Below, in pieces: positions 17,217-26,307 of a stretch of DNA of 36,093 bases. The position numbers were made by a program, and so were the translations under genes. Each line of letters begins with the position of its first letter. Within the stretch, counting starts at the first letter, position 1. The stretch comes from Candidatus Planktophila sp. GTDB lineage: Bacteria; Actinomycetota; Actinomycetes; Nanopelagicales; Nanopelagicaceae. Under the pieces are notes generated by a model. That model was not told the origin of the DNA, did not search any database, and saw only the letters and a program-made list of their open reading frames with translations. Location of the stretch: positions 1 to 36,093 of the forward strand of contig JAIOWZ010000014.1 in the NCBI GenBank assembly GCA_021741905.1, written 5' to 3'.

Positions 17217-19214
17217 TTATTCTTTCACTCTTTCAGCAAGTCGTCTCAGTGAGTCTCGGACTACGGCAGCATCTGATGTGCGCCACAGTGGCGGCATCGA
17301 GTTAAGTAGGACACTTCCATACCTTTTGGTCACAATGCGCGAATCCAAGATCGCCACTACCCCGCGATCATCAACTGAGCGAATCAGGCGTCCAGTTCCT
17401 TGAGCCAACAAAAGCGCTGCCCTAGGCAAAGAAACCTGCATAAATCCACTGCCGCCCTTGGCATCGGCCTGGGCTGCCCGCGCACTCATGACAGGTTCAT
17501 CAGGGCGTGGAAAAGGAATGCGATCGATTGCAACCAAAATACAACTATTTCCCGGGACATCAACGCCCTGCCATAGCGACATTGTGCCAATCAAAATCGA
17601 GGTTTCATCTTTTGCAAACCTAGAAACTAACGGCCCCACTGCGTCTCCGCGCTTTTGCGTAATAATCTTTATGGGTAGCTCTGCTAACACTTTGCGTAAA
17701 TGAAGATCGGCTGCCTCAACACCGCGCCAGGATGAAAACAGAGCAAGTGTGCGACCACCTGCAGCATCAATTAATTCACCCAGCTCGGTAAGGACTTCTT
17801 GACTAGGACCATCACGACCAGGTTCTGGTAAATGCTTTGGCATGTATAAAACACCTTGGTTGGCAAAATCAAAAGGACTTCCCACATCTAACATTTGAAT
17901 GTTTGCCGGATCTACTTCACCCTCTCTGATTTCAGCGTTCATCTCTTCATTGACCAAAAAGCCAATGCTCTTTGCCATTGAATCAAAGCCATTACCCACT
18001 GTGAGGGTTGCCGATGTTGCAATCACTGGAGTCTTCGTCAACAGGTTTTCGCGCAGAACTTCAGAGACAGATAGTGGAGCTAAGTACAAAGTTGAAAAAG
18101 TAGGTTCATACCAGAGCACTAAACCATCGCCCATCTTAAGCAAAGTAGTAGCAGTCGTTGCGATCTCATTGACAGCGCCTTTAACGCGTGCTCGCTCGGC
18201 CAAGCCATCAGTATCAATAATTTCATCATCTGCAGACATAAACTGAATAATCGCCTTTGATGCTTCCATCACCTTCCGGATAGAAAATTCAAGAGACTGC
18301 GGTATTTCTTCAAGGCGACCTTGCGCCCCAAATTCAGATTTAACTGACTCGCCGTAATCCACCATCGATTCATGGAAATCATTTGCCGCCTTGTGAAAAG
18401 CATCTGAAAGCTTGCCCGGCATGAACTTGCGAGCCATTGCCGCAGCGCGCAAAACACGGTTGCTCGTTAGCTCATCTGTTACCGCTTGAGTCGCCCGATC
18501 CATAAATTCATGTGCCTCATCTAAAATCACACAATCACGCTCTGGCAGGATTGGATGGGAATCCACAATTTCAATTGCTAAAAGTGTGTGGTTGGTAATA
18601 ACGATATCTGCAGTCTGTGCCTTTGCTTTGGCATTTGCCGCAAAACATTGCGATCCAAATGCACACACATCTGCGCCAACGCATTCACGGCCTGACACGC
18701 TATTAGCCGCCCACACTCTGCGATCTACTTCAGGAGCATCATCACGATCTCCTGAGACCCCTGGAGTCTTGGCCCAAGCAATAAGCCGCTTGGCATCTTT
18801 TTCAAGGGAAGAGACCTCCATGACTAACTCACCATCAGGATCTACTTCATCACTATTCATCTTTTGCAAACACACATAGTTTCCAACGCCTTTATAGATC
18901 GCATAGGAAATTTCGCGGCCTAACTCTTTTTCAAGAGCAGGCACGACAGCAGGCAGATCCCGATCAACTAGCTGGCGTTGTAAGGCAAGAGTTGCTGTTG
19001 CCACCAATACCTTTCGGCCATGAACAATGCCTGGAATTAAATAAGCAAGAGATTTTCCTGTGCCAGTGCCAGCTTGAACCATTAAGTGATGACGATTAGT
19101 TAATGCATTTGCTACCGCCTCTGCCATTTCAATCTGGCCTTCGCGGGCTGAACCACCAATTGCTTCCACAGCAACATCTAGTGCTCTGCGCACCTTTACT
19201 GACATATCGCTCAT
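17217..19214 (-). CDS. dinG: DinG/XPD-type iron-sulfur DNA helicase
   Basis: This superfamily 2 5'-3' helicase has 665 residues. Walker A 'AGTGTGKS' (48-55, K54), the DEAH box 'VILDEAHEF', motif 'ITNHTLLAIE', 'VIATSATLTVGNGF' and the C-terminal 'QGTGRLIRSVDDRGVVAILD' are intact. Four cysteines ('YVCLQ', 'ECVGADVCAFGSQC') sit where the 4Fe-4S cluster of the XPD/DinG family lies. These enzymes unwind forked DNA, R-loops or G-quadruplexes during repair and replication. The ATG shares one base with the prpD stop (TAATG), so it is translationally coupled to a propionate-catabolism gene, an unusual neighbour. No SOS box is close to it. Confidence 0.93.
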   Translation of the reverse strand: MSDMSVKVRRALDVAVEAIGGSAREGQIEMAEAVANALTNRHHLMVQAGTGTGKSLAYLIPGIVHGRKVLVATATLALQRQLVDRDLPAVVPALEKELGREISYAIYKGVGNYVCLQKMNSDEVDPDGELVMEVSSLEKDAKRLIAWAKTPGVSGDRDDAPEVDRRVWAANSVSGRECVGADVCAFGSQCFAANAKAKAQTADIVITNHTLLAIEIVDSHPILPERDCVILDEAHEFMDRATQAVTDELTSNRVLRAAAMARKFMPGKLSDAFHKAANDFHESMVDYGESVKSEFGAQGRLEEIPQSLEFSIRKVMEASKAIIQFMSADDEIIDTDGLAERARVKGAVNEIATTATTLLKMGDGLVLWYEPTFSTLYLAPLSVSEVLRENLLTKTPVIATSATLTVGNGFDSMAKSIGFLVNEEMNAEIREGEVDPANIQMLDVGSPFDFANQGVLYMPKHLPEPGRDGPSQEVLTELGELIDAAGGRTLALFSSWRGVEAADLHLRKVLAELPIKIITQKRGDAVGPLVSRFAKDETSILIGTMSLWQGVDVPGNSCILVAIDRIPFPRPDEPVMSARAAQADAKGGSGFMQVSLPRAALLLAQGTGRLIRSVDDRGVVAILDSRIVTKRYGSVLLNSMPPLWRTSDAAVVRDSLRRLAERVKE

Positions 19215-20653
19215 TAAAGAGCCATCAAATCCATAAACTCATTTACTGGAGTTGCGGCTAACTTGTCATAATCAAGGCAGAGGTCAGCGATCTTCTTTTG
19301 CTTGTCCGCGTCATATATACGAGCCAGGTTGATCTTGTATTTCTCAATCAACATCGGAATACCTTCAACGCGACGGCGGGCATGGCCCAGTGGGTACTCA
19401 ACGGCTACCTCATCAAAGACCCTGCCATCATTGAATTCAACTGTTACAGCATTGGCAATCGACCGCTTTTCTGGGTCATGATAATCAGCCGAGTAGCCGG
19501 TGTCTTCAACGCACACGATCTTTTCACGCAAGGCATCAATCCGTGGATCAGCTGCAATGTCATCCTCGTAATCACGAGCAGTTAAGCGACCAAAAACAAA
19601 CGGCACCGCAACCATGTATTGAATGCAGTGATCACGATCTGCAAAATTGGTAAGTGGTCCCTTTTTATCAATAATGCGGATGCAGGCCTCATGGGTACGA
19701 ATTGTTATCTTCTTGATGTCATCTGAAGTTTTACCGGCTGCCTGCATCTGCTGATAAATAGTCATGGCAGCTTCCACCGCAGTTTGTGAATGGAACTCTG
19801 CTGGAAACGAAATCTTAAACAAAACATTTTCCATCACATAGGAACTGTATGGTCGCTGGAACTTAAATGGTTGCCCCTTGAAGGAGACATCGTAAAAACC
19901 CCAAGTCTTTGCAGTCAGCGCTGATGGGTAACCCATCTCGCCTGCTTGTGCCATCAAGGCAAGACGGACTGCGCGAGCTGTTGCATCCCCTGCTGCCCAT
20001 GATTTGCGAGATCCAGCATTTGGAAAGTGTCGGTAAATACGAAGTGAATGCCCATCAATCCATGCCAGTGAAACAGCGGCCAGTGCTTGATCTCGGGTTA
20101 GGCCCATCATCTGCGCCACAACGGCAGTTGATGCGACTTTTACCAAAATAACATGGTCAAGGCCCACCTTATTAAATGAGTTCTCAAGTGCGATACATCC
20201 CTGAATTTCGTGGGCTTTGATCATCGCAGTTAATACATCTTTGATCGTAAACTTTTTATCGGTTGTGCGAGAGAGCCAATCAGCTGTTGCAAGAATTCCA
20301 CCCAAGTTATCTGATGGGTGTCCCCATTCGGCAGCTAACCAGGTGTCATTGAAATCTAACCAACGAATCATTGCACCAATGTTGAAGGCACCTTGAACTG
20401 GGTCCAACACATATGTGGTGCCAGGAACCTTGACACCATTTTCAAAGGTTAATCCCGGAACAACTGGGCCTAAAAGCTTTCTGCAGGCTTCATATTCAAG
20501 TGATTCCAGGCCACATCCAACTGTGTCCAGAAAACTACTCCATGCAGTTTGATAAGCAACCGGAGATTTAATCTCATAGTTCAGTGCGTAATCAACGATG
20601 TCGATGATGACCTGATCATATGGCTGGTTGTTTGCAACTACATGGCTCGACAT
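19214..20653 (-). CDS. prpD: 2-methylcitrate dehydratase (MmgE/PrpD family)
   Basis: This enzyme dehydrates 2-methylcitrate in the methylcitrate cycle, which oxidises propionyl-CoA to pyruvate and succinate. The 479-residue length matches PrpD (about 480). Segments 'WSSFLDTVGCGLESLEYEACRKLLGP', 'GAFNIGAMIRWLDFNDTWLAAEWGHPSDNLGGILA' and 'DRDHCIQYMVAVPFVFGRLTARDYEDD' are typical of the family. It follows prpC by two bases and overlaps dinG by one. Together with prpB and prpC it completes the core cycle apart from aconitase-type isomerisation. Confidence 0.93.
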   Translation of the reverse strand: MSSHVVANNQPYDQVIIDIVDYALNYEIKSPVAYQTAWSSFLDTVGCGLESLEYEACRKLLGPVVPGLTFENGVKVPGTTYVLDPVQGAFNIGAMIRWLDFNDTWLAAEWGHPSDNLGGILATADWLSRTTDKKFTIKDVLTAMIKAHEIQGCIALENSFNKVGLDHVILVKVASTAVVAQMMGLTRDQALAAVSLAWIDGHSLRIYRHFPNAGSRKSWAAGDATARAVRLALMAQAGEMGYPSALTAKTWGFYDVSFKGQPFKFQRPYSSYVMENVLFKISFPAEFHSQTAVEAAMTIYQQMQAAGKTSDDIKKITIRTHEACIRIIDKKGPLTNFADRDHCIQYMVAVPFVFGRLTARDYEDDIAADPRIDALREKIVCVEDTGYSADYHDPEKRSIANAVTVEFNDGRVFDEVAVEYPLGHARRRVEGIPMLIEKYKINLARIYDADKQKKIADLCLDYDKLAATPVNEFMDLMAL

Positions 20654-20655
20654 AT

Positions 20656-21786
20656 TTAGCGCTTTTCTATTGAGACGAACGCCAAATCCTCTGGACCAAT
20701 ATAGGTAGCTGTTGGGCGGATGATCTTTCCGTCATTACGCTGCTCGATGACATGAGCGGTCCAGCCTGAAATACGTGCCATTACAAAGAGTGGCGTGAAG
20801 TAGTTAACTGGAATCTTCATCGCATCGTATGCAACAGCTGAGAACCAGTCCACGTTAGGGAACATCTTCTTTACTTCCCACATCACAGATTCGATGCGCT
20901 CTGCAACATCATACAAATTCTCTTTACCAGCAGATACTGCAAGCTCTTTTGTAATGACCTTTACGATTTCGTTACGAGGATCAGAGACTGTATAGACAGG
21001 GTGACCAAAGCCGATTACAACCTCTTTGGCATCTACGCGCTTTCTAATGTCGGTCTCTGCTTCATCTGCTGTTGCATAACGAAGTTGAATTTCGAGTGCA
21101 ACCTCATTGGCACCACCATGCTTTGGACCGCTGAGCGCTCCGATTGATCCTGTAACACATGAATAAATGTCTGCGCCAGTTCCAGCAATTACGCGGCCAG
21201 TAAATGTTGAAGCGTTAAATTCATGTTCTGCGTACAAAACTAGCGATGCGTGCATTGCCTTTTCCCAAAGTGCAGAAGGCTTTTCACCATGCAAAAGATG
21301 AAGGAAGTGAGCACCGATTGAATCATCATCTGTTTCTACTTCAATGCGCTTTCCAGTATTTGCAAAGTGGTGCCAGTAACCAAGAAGTGAACCTGTCTTT
21401 GCCAGCATTGAATCTGCAATATCGCGCGCTTCTGCTTCTGTGTGATGGACAGACTCTGGTGTGACCGCACCGAGTGCTGAAAATCCTGTGCGCAAAACAT
21501 CCATTGCATGGGCAGTTGCTGGAAGTTGTTCCAAAACTGTTTTAACCTGAGGTGAAAGTCCGCGTAATCCTTTGAGCTTTGCCTTGTAGGTATCTAATTG
21601 CGATTGGGTAGGAAGCGCGCCGTGAACTAGAAGGTGTGCGACCTCTTCGAACTGGCAGTTAGCGGCCAAGTCCTTGATGGAGTATCCACGGTAGTGAAGG
21701 TCAGCTCCACCCACTGCGCTCAGAGCAGTATTTCCAGCAGGAACTCCTGAGAGTGCAACTGACTTTTTTACTTTGATCTCTTCCAT
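20656..21786 (-). CDS. prpC: 2-methylcitrate synthase (citrate synthase family)
   Basis: This enzyme condenses propionyl-CoA with oxaloacetate. The 376-residue type II citrate-synthase fold shows '[12 protein letters not shown]', '[15 protein letters not shown]', '[23 protein letters not shown]'-type core residues, '[12 protein letters not shown]' and the active-site '[13 protein letters not shown]'. The short length and the place between prpB and prpD favour methylcitrate over ordinary citrate synthase. The ATG at 21786 is six bases after the prpB stop; GGGTAG serves as a weak ribosome-binding site. All catalytic regions appear intact. Confidence 0.93.
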   Translation of the reverse strand: MEEIKVKKSVALSGVPAGNTALSAVGGADLHYRGYSIKDLAANCQFEEVAHLLVHGALPTQSQLDTYKAKLKGLRGLSPQVKTVLEQLPATAHAMDVLRTGFSALGAVTPESVHHTEAEARDIADSMLAKTGSLLGYWHHFANTGKRIEVETDDDSIGAHFLHLLHGEKPSALWEKAMHASLVLYAEHEFNASTFTGRVIAGTGADIYSCVTGSIGALSGPKHGGANEVALEIQLRYATADEAETDIRKRVDAKEVVIGFGHPVYTVSDPRNEIVKVITKELAVSAGKENLYDVAERIESVMWEVKKMFPNVDWFSAVAYDAMKIPVNYFTPLFVMARISGWTAHVIEQRNDGKIIRPTATYIGPEDLAFVSIEKR

Positions 21787-21792
21787 GATTTT

Positions 21793-22680
21793 CTACCCAT
21801 TGTCTTTGCCTAGTGTTTGGTCAAGTGCTTTTTCGTACTCATAATAATTAATCGCTTGGTATAACTCTTCGCGGCTCTGCATCGTGTCGATCACATTGGC
21901 CTGGGTGCCATCCCGACGAATGGAAGTGTAGACATTTTCGGCCGCCTTATTCATCGCTCTGAAGGCTGACAATGGATACAGGATCATGCCCACGCCATTG
22001 GCAGCTAATTCATCACGAGTAAACAAGGGAGTCTTTCCAAATTCAGTGATATTTGCCAGGATCGGCCTGGAAACAGCAGATGAAATCTTGGAATAATCTG
22101 CCAAGTTTTCAATTGCCTCAGGGAAGACTAAATCCGCACCAGCCTCGATATATGCCTGAATACGATCCAGGGCCAAATCGATACCTTCATTTGCAATCGC
22201 ATCTGTGCGAGCCATGATTTGAAAGTTCTCATCTGTGCGAGCATCAACTGCCGCCTTGATGCGATCAACCATTTCGCCTTTAGAAACAATTTCTTTGTTG
22301 GGGCGATGGCCACAGCGCTTTGCGCCCACCTGATCTTCGATATGCATTGCCGCAGCCCCTGCTTTGATCAGATCTTTAACAGTGCGACCAATGTTAAAAG
22401 CTGAAGCACCAAATCCTGTATCTGCATCAACTAACAGCGGTGTATCGCAGACTTTAGTAATTCGACGAACATCGGTTAAGACATCATCCAACGTTGTAAT
22501 TCCTAGATCCGGAATACCCAGTGACCCTGCTGCAACTCCGCCACCTGACAAATAGATTGCGCGAAACCCTGCGCGCTTAGCAAGCAAGGCGTGATTAGCG
22601 TTGATGGCTCCAATAATTTGAAGCGGGGTTTCTTCAGCTAACGCCTTTTTAAAGGCCGCTCCTGCGCTAATGACGCTCAC
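21793..22680 (-). CDS. prpB: 2-methylisocitrate lyase (PrpB)
   Basis: A phosphoenolpyruvate mutase/isocitrate-lyase superfamily enzyme of about 295 residues that splits 2-methylisocitrate into pyruvate and succinate. It has '[20 protein letters not shown]', the metal-binding 'DADTGFG', '[19 protein letters not shown]' (the KRCGH loop with the catalytic Cys) and '[19 protein letters not shown]'. I take GTG 22680 as the start; an adjacent TTG at 22683 is possible and neither has a clear ribosome-binding site. Only 10-13 bases separate it from the ribH stop and no terminator fits there, so the prp genes may be read from the riboflavin transcript. Confidence 0.93.
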   Translation of the reverse strand: MSVISAGAAFKKALAEETPLQIIGAINANHALLAKRAGFRAIYLSGGGVAAGSLGIPDLGITTLDDVLTDVRRITKVCDTPLLVDADTGFGASAFNIGRTVKDLIKAGAAAMHIEDQVGAKRCGHRPNKEIVSKGEMVDRIKAAVDARTDENFQIMARTDAIANEGIDLALDRIQAYIEAGADLVFPEAIENLADYSKISSAVSRPILANITEFGKTPLFTRDELAANGVGMILYPLSAFRAMNKAAENVYTSIRRDGTQANVIDTMQSREELYQAINYYEYEKALDQTLGKDNG

Positions 22681-22693
22681 CAAACGAGTCTAT

Positions 22694-23158
22694 CTAGGCG
22701 TTCTTCAAACGCAAAAGTTCAAGGGCTGCAACTGCGCTGTCATATCCCTTGTCCTCTGTGCTGCCAGCAACGCCTGATCTAGCAATAGCTTGGTCAAGGT
22801 CATTACACATCAAGACGCCATATCCAATCGGTTTGCCGAATTTAAGTGAAACATCGATCACCCCTTGTGTAACGCCTTGGCAGACATAGTCAAAGTGAGG
22901 AGTTTCACCTTTAAGCACCAAGCCAACTGCAACCACAGCATCAAAGCCCTTCTCAAATGCATATTGGGCAGCAAGTGGAATTTCGAAAGAGCCGGGAACA
23001 AACTGAACTTCAACGGTTCCCACCTGCGCCTCTGCAAGTGCTCTCTGAGCACCTGCAATCAAGTCATTACAAATATCTAGATGCCACGAGGAAGAGATGA
23101 TCGCAACCTTGGCGCTAGGAAGGGGTGCGATACCAATACGTGGTGCATGTCCTGCCAT
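22694..23158 (-). CDS. ribH: 6,7-dimethyl-8-ribityllumazine synthase
   Basis: The penultimate enzyme of riboflavin synthesis, 154 residues. 'SSWHLDICNDLIAGA', 'VQFVPGSFEIPLAA', 'AVGLVLKGETPHFDYVC' (the substrate-loop GETxHF(D/E)) and 'GYGVLMCNDLDQAIARSG' are all present. The ATG at 23158 directly follows the ribBA stop; AGGAGG inside the ribBA end is placed 8-9 bases before it. Fourth gene of the rib operon. Confidence 0.96.
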   Translation of the reverse strand: MAGHAPRIGIAPLPSAKVAIISSSWHLDICNDLIAGAQRALAEAQVGTVEVQFVPGSFEIPLAAQYAFEKGFDAVVAVGLVLKGETPHFDYVCQGVTQGVIDVSLKFGKPIGYGVLMCNDLDQAIARSGVAGSTEDKGYDSAVAALELLRLKNA

Positions 23159-24364
23159 TTACTTGCCTCCTCGTGAATGACCAAGTTTTTCTTCCTTGGT
23201 GGCTAGATACTTTTCATTAAATTTATTGCTGACAATTACAAGTGGTTTTTGCGTCACTGTAATGCCAGAGCCCTTAAGGGCTGCAACTTTGTTGGGATTA
23301 TTAGTAAGCAATTGCACACCAGTAATCTGTAGCGCTTTAACTATCGCAATTGCATCAGACCAATCACGTGCATCGATTTCATGACCCAAATTCAAGTTGG
23401 CATCGATAGTGTCCATGCCCTGATCTTGTAATTGATACGCCTTAATTTTTTCGGTTAGCCCAATTCCGCGGCCCTCGTGATCACGTAAATAGATGATGTA
23501 GCCATAGCCATGCTCTTGAATCAAATTGATTGACTGCTCTAGCTGTTCACCGCAATCACAACGCTGGGAATGAACAACATCGCCTGTGAAACACTCGCTA
23601 TGAATACGCACCATAGGAGTTTTTCCAGAATCCCCAAATGCAATTACTGCATGCTCTCTTTGGCGAAGTCCTGGGAATGTTGCGATCTTCCACATGCCAC
23701 TTCGAAGTGGCAACTGTGCCCACTCAAATTTAAATTGTGTTGGGGCCTGTATTGGCGCAACTGGATTGGCCAGTACATATTCCTTTAATTCATCAACAGA
23801 AACAACAGGAATTGAGTGCTCTGTAGCAAAAGCGATCAGTGATTGCCCACGTGCCATGGAGCCATCATCATTAACGATTTCAGAGAGCAGGCAAAGCGGC
23901 TGTGCGCCAACGATCTGCGAAAGTGCCACACCAGCTTCAGTGTGACCACCACGGGCTGCAAGTCCCCCGTTATCTGCAATCAAAGGAAAGACATGGCCTG
24001 GGCGAATGAAATCTGATGCAACAGATGATGCAGCTGCAAGTGCTCTCACAGTGTTGGAGCGCTCTTGTGCACTCACTCCTGTTGTTAAACCAACTTTGTA
24101 ATCAACACTGACTGTAAAGGCGGTCTTTTTTGAATCCTGATTTTCTTCAACCATCAGAGGCAAATGCAATGCGCGAGCACGCTCTTGGGTCATAGCAACA
24201 CACAAAATACCTGTCGTGTGGCGCACCATAAATGCTACTTTTTCAGTGGTTGCCTTCTCGGCCAAAATCATCAGATCGCCTTCGTTTTCACGATCGGCAT
24301 CATCTGTAACAATAATGAAATCACCATTTTTATAGGCAGCAAGTGCGATCTGTAATTGACTCAT
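23159..24364 (-). CDS. ribBA: Bifunctional 3,4-dihydroxy-2-butanone-4-phosphate synthase / GTP cyclohydrolase II
   Basis: A 401-residue fusion supplies both precursors of lumazine. The N-terminal DHBP synthase half has 'DDADRENEGDLMILAE', 'RHTTGILCVAM', 'TTGVSAQERS', 'FIRPGHVFPLIADNGG' and 'GHTEAGV'. The C-terminal GTP cyclohydrolase II half has 'RIHSECFTGDVVHSQRCDCG' (zinc Cys triad C-x10-C-x-C) and 'LRDHEGRGIGLTEKI'. Both active sites look complete, so it should work as RibBA. The ATG overlaps the ribE stop by one base (TAATG). The end carries an extra Lys-rich segment and a Gly-Gly-Lys finish. Confidence 0.96.
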   Translation of the reverse strand: MSQLQIALAAYKNGDFIIVTDDADRENEGDLMILAEKATTEKVAFMVRHTTGILCVAMTQERARALHLPLMVEENQDSKKTAFTVSVDYKVGLTTGVSAQERSNTVRALAAASSVASDFIRPGHVFPLIADNGGLAARGGHTEAGVALSQIVGAQPLCLLSEIVNDDGSMARGQSLIAFATEHSIPVVSVDELKEYVLANPVAPIQAPTQFKFEWAQLPLRSGMWKIATFPGLRQREHAVIAFGDSGKTPMVRIHSECFTGDVVHSQRCDCGEQLEQSINLIQEHGYGYIIYLRDHEGRGIGLTEKIKAYQLQDQGMDTIDANLNLGHEIDARDWSDAIAIVKALQITGVQLLTNNPNKVAALKGSGITVTQKPLVIVSNKFNEKYLATKEEKLGHSRGGK

Positions 24365-24966
24365 TACTTATCTCCCTTTGCTAGCAAGCGCTCAACATAC
24401 TTAGCCAAGACATCGACCTCGACGTTAATCAAATCCCCTGGCAATAGTGTTGAAAGATTGGTTCGCTCTAAAGTCTCTGGGATTAACCACACGGTAACCA
24501 CATTGTTTTCATCATTGATTTGCCCAACAGTTAGAGAAATACCATCTAGACAAATAGAGCCTTGATTAACGATGTATTTGGTTAACTCGGCCGGGACGGT
24601 CAGATCAAACTGAGCCCACTTATCCCCCGGTGTTAAAGAAACAACAGTTGCAACACCATCAACATGGCCCTGGACCATATGCCCACCCATACGGGCATTC
24701 AGCTGTGCTGCTAGTTCTAAGTTTACGGGGCTGCCAACAAAGATTTGTGAAAGTGATGTCAGATTAAGAGTTTGAACCATGACATCTGCTGTGAAGGCGA
24801 TGCCATCTATTGAGGTGGCGGTTAAACACACGCCGTTAACCGCAACAGAATCTCCCACTGAAATCTCTGAAATCAGCCCTGGTGCGTTAATAGTAAAGAT
24901 GGCAGATGTCTCACTCTTTTTGATGGCGGTTATTGAACCAAGTTCAGCAATAAGTCCGGTAAACAT
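24364..24966 (-). CDS. ribE: Riboflavin synthase alpha chain
   Basis: The final step, dismutation of two lumazine molecules to riboflavin. The 200-residue protein begins with the canonical 'MFTGLIAELG' and shows two lumazine-binding repeats: 'GDSVAVNGVCLTATSI' and 'GSICLDGISLTVGQI', each followed by the 'LxxTNL'-like strand ('TLNLTSLSQI', 'TLERTNLSTL'). I start at ATG 24966, which shares one base with the ribD stop (TGATG); the GTG one codon earlier is rejected because it would break the conserved start. Symbol usage varies (ribC in Gram-positives). Confidence 0.96.
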   Translation of the reverse strand: MFTGLIAELGSITAIKKSETSAIFTINAPGLISEISVGDSVAVNGVCLTATSIDGIAFTADVMVQTLNLTSLSQIFVGSPVNLELAAQLNARMGGHMVQGHVDGVATVVSLTPGDKWAQFDLTVPAELTKYIVNQGSICLDGISLTVGQINDENNVVTVWLIPETLERTNLSTLLPGDLINVEVDVLAKYVERLLAKGDK

Positions 24967-25979
24967 CACTCACCATTCCTAATGCGATATACAGATTTAA
25001 CATCGCCATCTAGGACCACGGTGCTCAAGTGATCCATCCGCATTTGGTCGGTAATCGTTGTTGGGTAATCAAAAGTAAAGAAGTGCTTTCCTGTGCCCAA
25101 TAGCGTTGGTGCTTGATAAATAACCAATTCATCCAACAAGCAACCATCCAACATCGCACTACCTAAAGTCGGACCTGCCTCAACAAATACATGATTAACG
25201 CCGAGTTCATCGAGTTTTGCGACCAAGACATCTAGGTCTTTAGATTTCACAAGAAGTGTTTGTGCGGCAGCATCAAAGACCTGCGCACCTTCTGGCAGCT
25301 CTTGCTCCCCGCAAATAACGCGGATTGGATTAGCCCCATAGCCAGCAAAGGATCCACGAGGAATCAAGTGTGGGTCATCTGTAATAACAGTATTTGTGCC
25401 CACCAGAATCGCATCTGCCTGACGGCGTAGTACTTGCACATCAGCCCGTGAAGTTTCATTGCTTATCCACTTAGAAGTTCCATCTGCGGCTGCAACCTTG
25501 CCATCAAGAGTTGCGGCAACCTTCCAGGTAAAAAATGGTCGCCCCTTTTTAATCTTCATCAGCCAAGCACGGTTAGAAAAAGCTGCTTCATCTTTCAAAA
25601 CTCCTGCAATAACAGTGATGCCAGCTGCGCGAAGAGCATCTGCTCCCCCTGCTGCTGTTGAATTGGGATCACTCACAGCAAAGACAACAGTTGTTATCCC
25701 TGCAGCAATAATTGCTTGCACACATGGTCCAGTTGATCCTGTGTGATTGCATGGTTCAAGAGTCACAACAATGGTTGAACCTGCAGCCTTGTTTCCTGCA
25801 GCTTTTATTGCAACAACTTCGGCGTGATCTGGTGAGTTAACGCGATCATGAAAACCTTCGCCCACAACAGTGCCGGCAGCATCAATAATGACTGCGCCAA
25901 CAATTGGATTAGGAGCAGTTTTACCTAAACCTTTTTCGGCAAGGGCAACGGCACGTTGCATTGCAACTGTGTGATCCAT
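24966..25979 (-). CDS. ribD: Bifunctional diaminohydroxyphosphoribosylaminopyrimidine deaminase / 5-amino-6-(5-phosphoribosylamino)uracil reductase
   Basis: First gene of the rib operon. The ATG at 25979 gives 337 residues. The N-terminal cytidine-deaminase-fold half has the zinc motif HAE (52-54) and PC-x8-C (C77, C86), preceded by 'APNPIVGAV'. The C-terminal reductase half has 'PFFTWKVAATLDGKVA', 'SKWISNETSRADVQVLRRQADAILVG' and 'VFVEAGPTLGSAML'. A longer open frame to 26069 reads through the riboswitch expression platform and is rejected. The start codon sits directly after the terminator T-tract; the G-run of the terminator stem lies at ribosome-binding distance. Confidence 0.95.
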   Translation of the reverse strand: MDHTVAMQRAVALAEKGLGKTAPNPIVGAVIIDAAGTVVGEGFHDRVNSPDHAEVVAIKAAGNKAAGSTIVVTLEPCNHTGSTGPCVQAIIAAGITTVVFAVSDPNSTAAGGADALRAAGITVIAGVLKDEAAFSNRAWLMKIKKGRPFFTWKVAATLDGKVAAADGTSKWISNETSRADVQVLRRQADAILVGTNTVITDDPHLIPRGSFAGYGANPIRVICGEQELPEGAQVFDAAAQTLLVKSKDLDVLVAKLDELGVNHVFVEAGPTLGSAMLDGCLLDELVIYQAPTLLGTGKHFFTFDYPTTITDQMRMDHLSTVVLDGDVKSVYRIRNGE

Positions 25980-26015
25980 AAAAAAGCCCCCGACTCTAGA
26001 AACGAGTAACCGGGG
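25980..26015 (-). terminator. Riboswitch-controlled terminator abutting the ribD start
   Basis: On the minus strand, CCCCG pairs with CGGGG and ACTC with GAGT (with a small bulge), followed by GC and TTTTTT. The T-tract ends immediately before the ribD ATG. The GGGGG of the 3' stem strand is also the only plausible ribosome-binding sequence, so the same hairpin could block both transcription and translation. Confidence 0.85.
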
Positions 26016-26085
26016 TGGGTGCACACCAAACTCTTTAAAGTAAGGCAAGCGCACAAAGAAGGTAGGCACAAGCCGACCCTTTGTT

Positions 26086-26212
26086 GGTTTCCTCTCATCC
26101 GGACTTTAACCGTCGGTCTCAGAATTTCACTGAGTCAACCGATACCTGGCAGGCATCGGGTCGCGGACTATAACCGCCGGTTCGAAATTACATCGACCCC
26201 GGAAACAACAGT
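26086..26212 (-). promoter_or_regulatory. FMN riboswitch (RFN element) controlling the rib operon
   Basis: Read on the minus strand, the conserved RFN blocks appear in order: 'GTCGATGTAATTTCG', 'ACCGGCGGTTATAGTCC', 'GCGACCCGA', 'GACTCAGTGAAATTCTGAG', 'ACCGACGGTTAAAGTCCGGATG', 'AGAGGAAACC'. P1 closes as TTTCC with GGAAA, extended by GTTG/CAAC. Binding of FMN would be expected to favour the downstream terminator at 25980-26015. The 25980-26307 gene-free stretch is fully explained by this element, its terminator and the nrdJ terminator. Confidence 0.96.
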
Positions 26213-26216
26213 TGTA

Positions 26217-26222
26217 ATTCTA
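26217..26222 (-). promoter_or_regulatory. Candidate -10 box (TAGAAT) for the rib operon
   Basis: TAGAAT on the minus strand lies just upstream of the riboswitch P1 helix, so transcription would start about where the aptamer begins. No good -35 match is visible. Confidence 0.35.
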
Positions 26223-26250
26223 CTCTTGATTGATAGGTGCTGGTGACATG

Positions 26251-26288
26251 AAAAACCCCGCCCATCGTGATGGATGAGCGGGGTTTTT
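26251..26288 (-). terminator. Rho-independent terminator after nrdJ
   Basis: AAAAACCCCGC pairs perfectly with GCGGGGTTTTT around a short partly paired loop, 20 bases past the nrdJ stop. The flanking A- and T-tracts make it work on the minus strand and separate nrdJ from the rib promoter. Confidence 0.92.
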
Positions 26289-26307
26289 AACGGGGTTGGT
26301 TAAATTC

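Noticed and set aside
26019-26246. Plus-strand open frame across the rib leader
   Set aside because: It lies entirely over the FMN riboswitch and its expression platform, whose conserved blocks explain the sequence.
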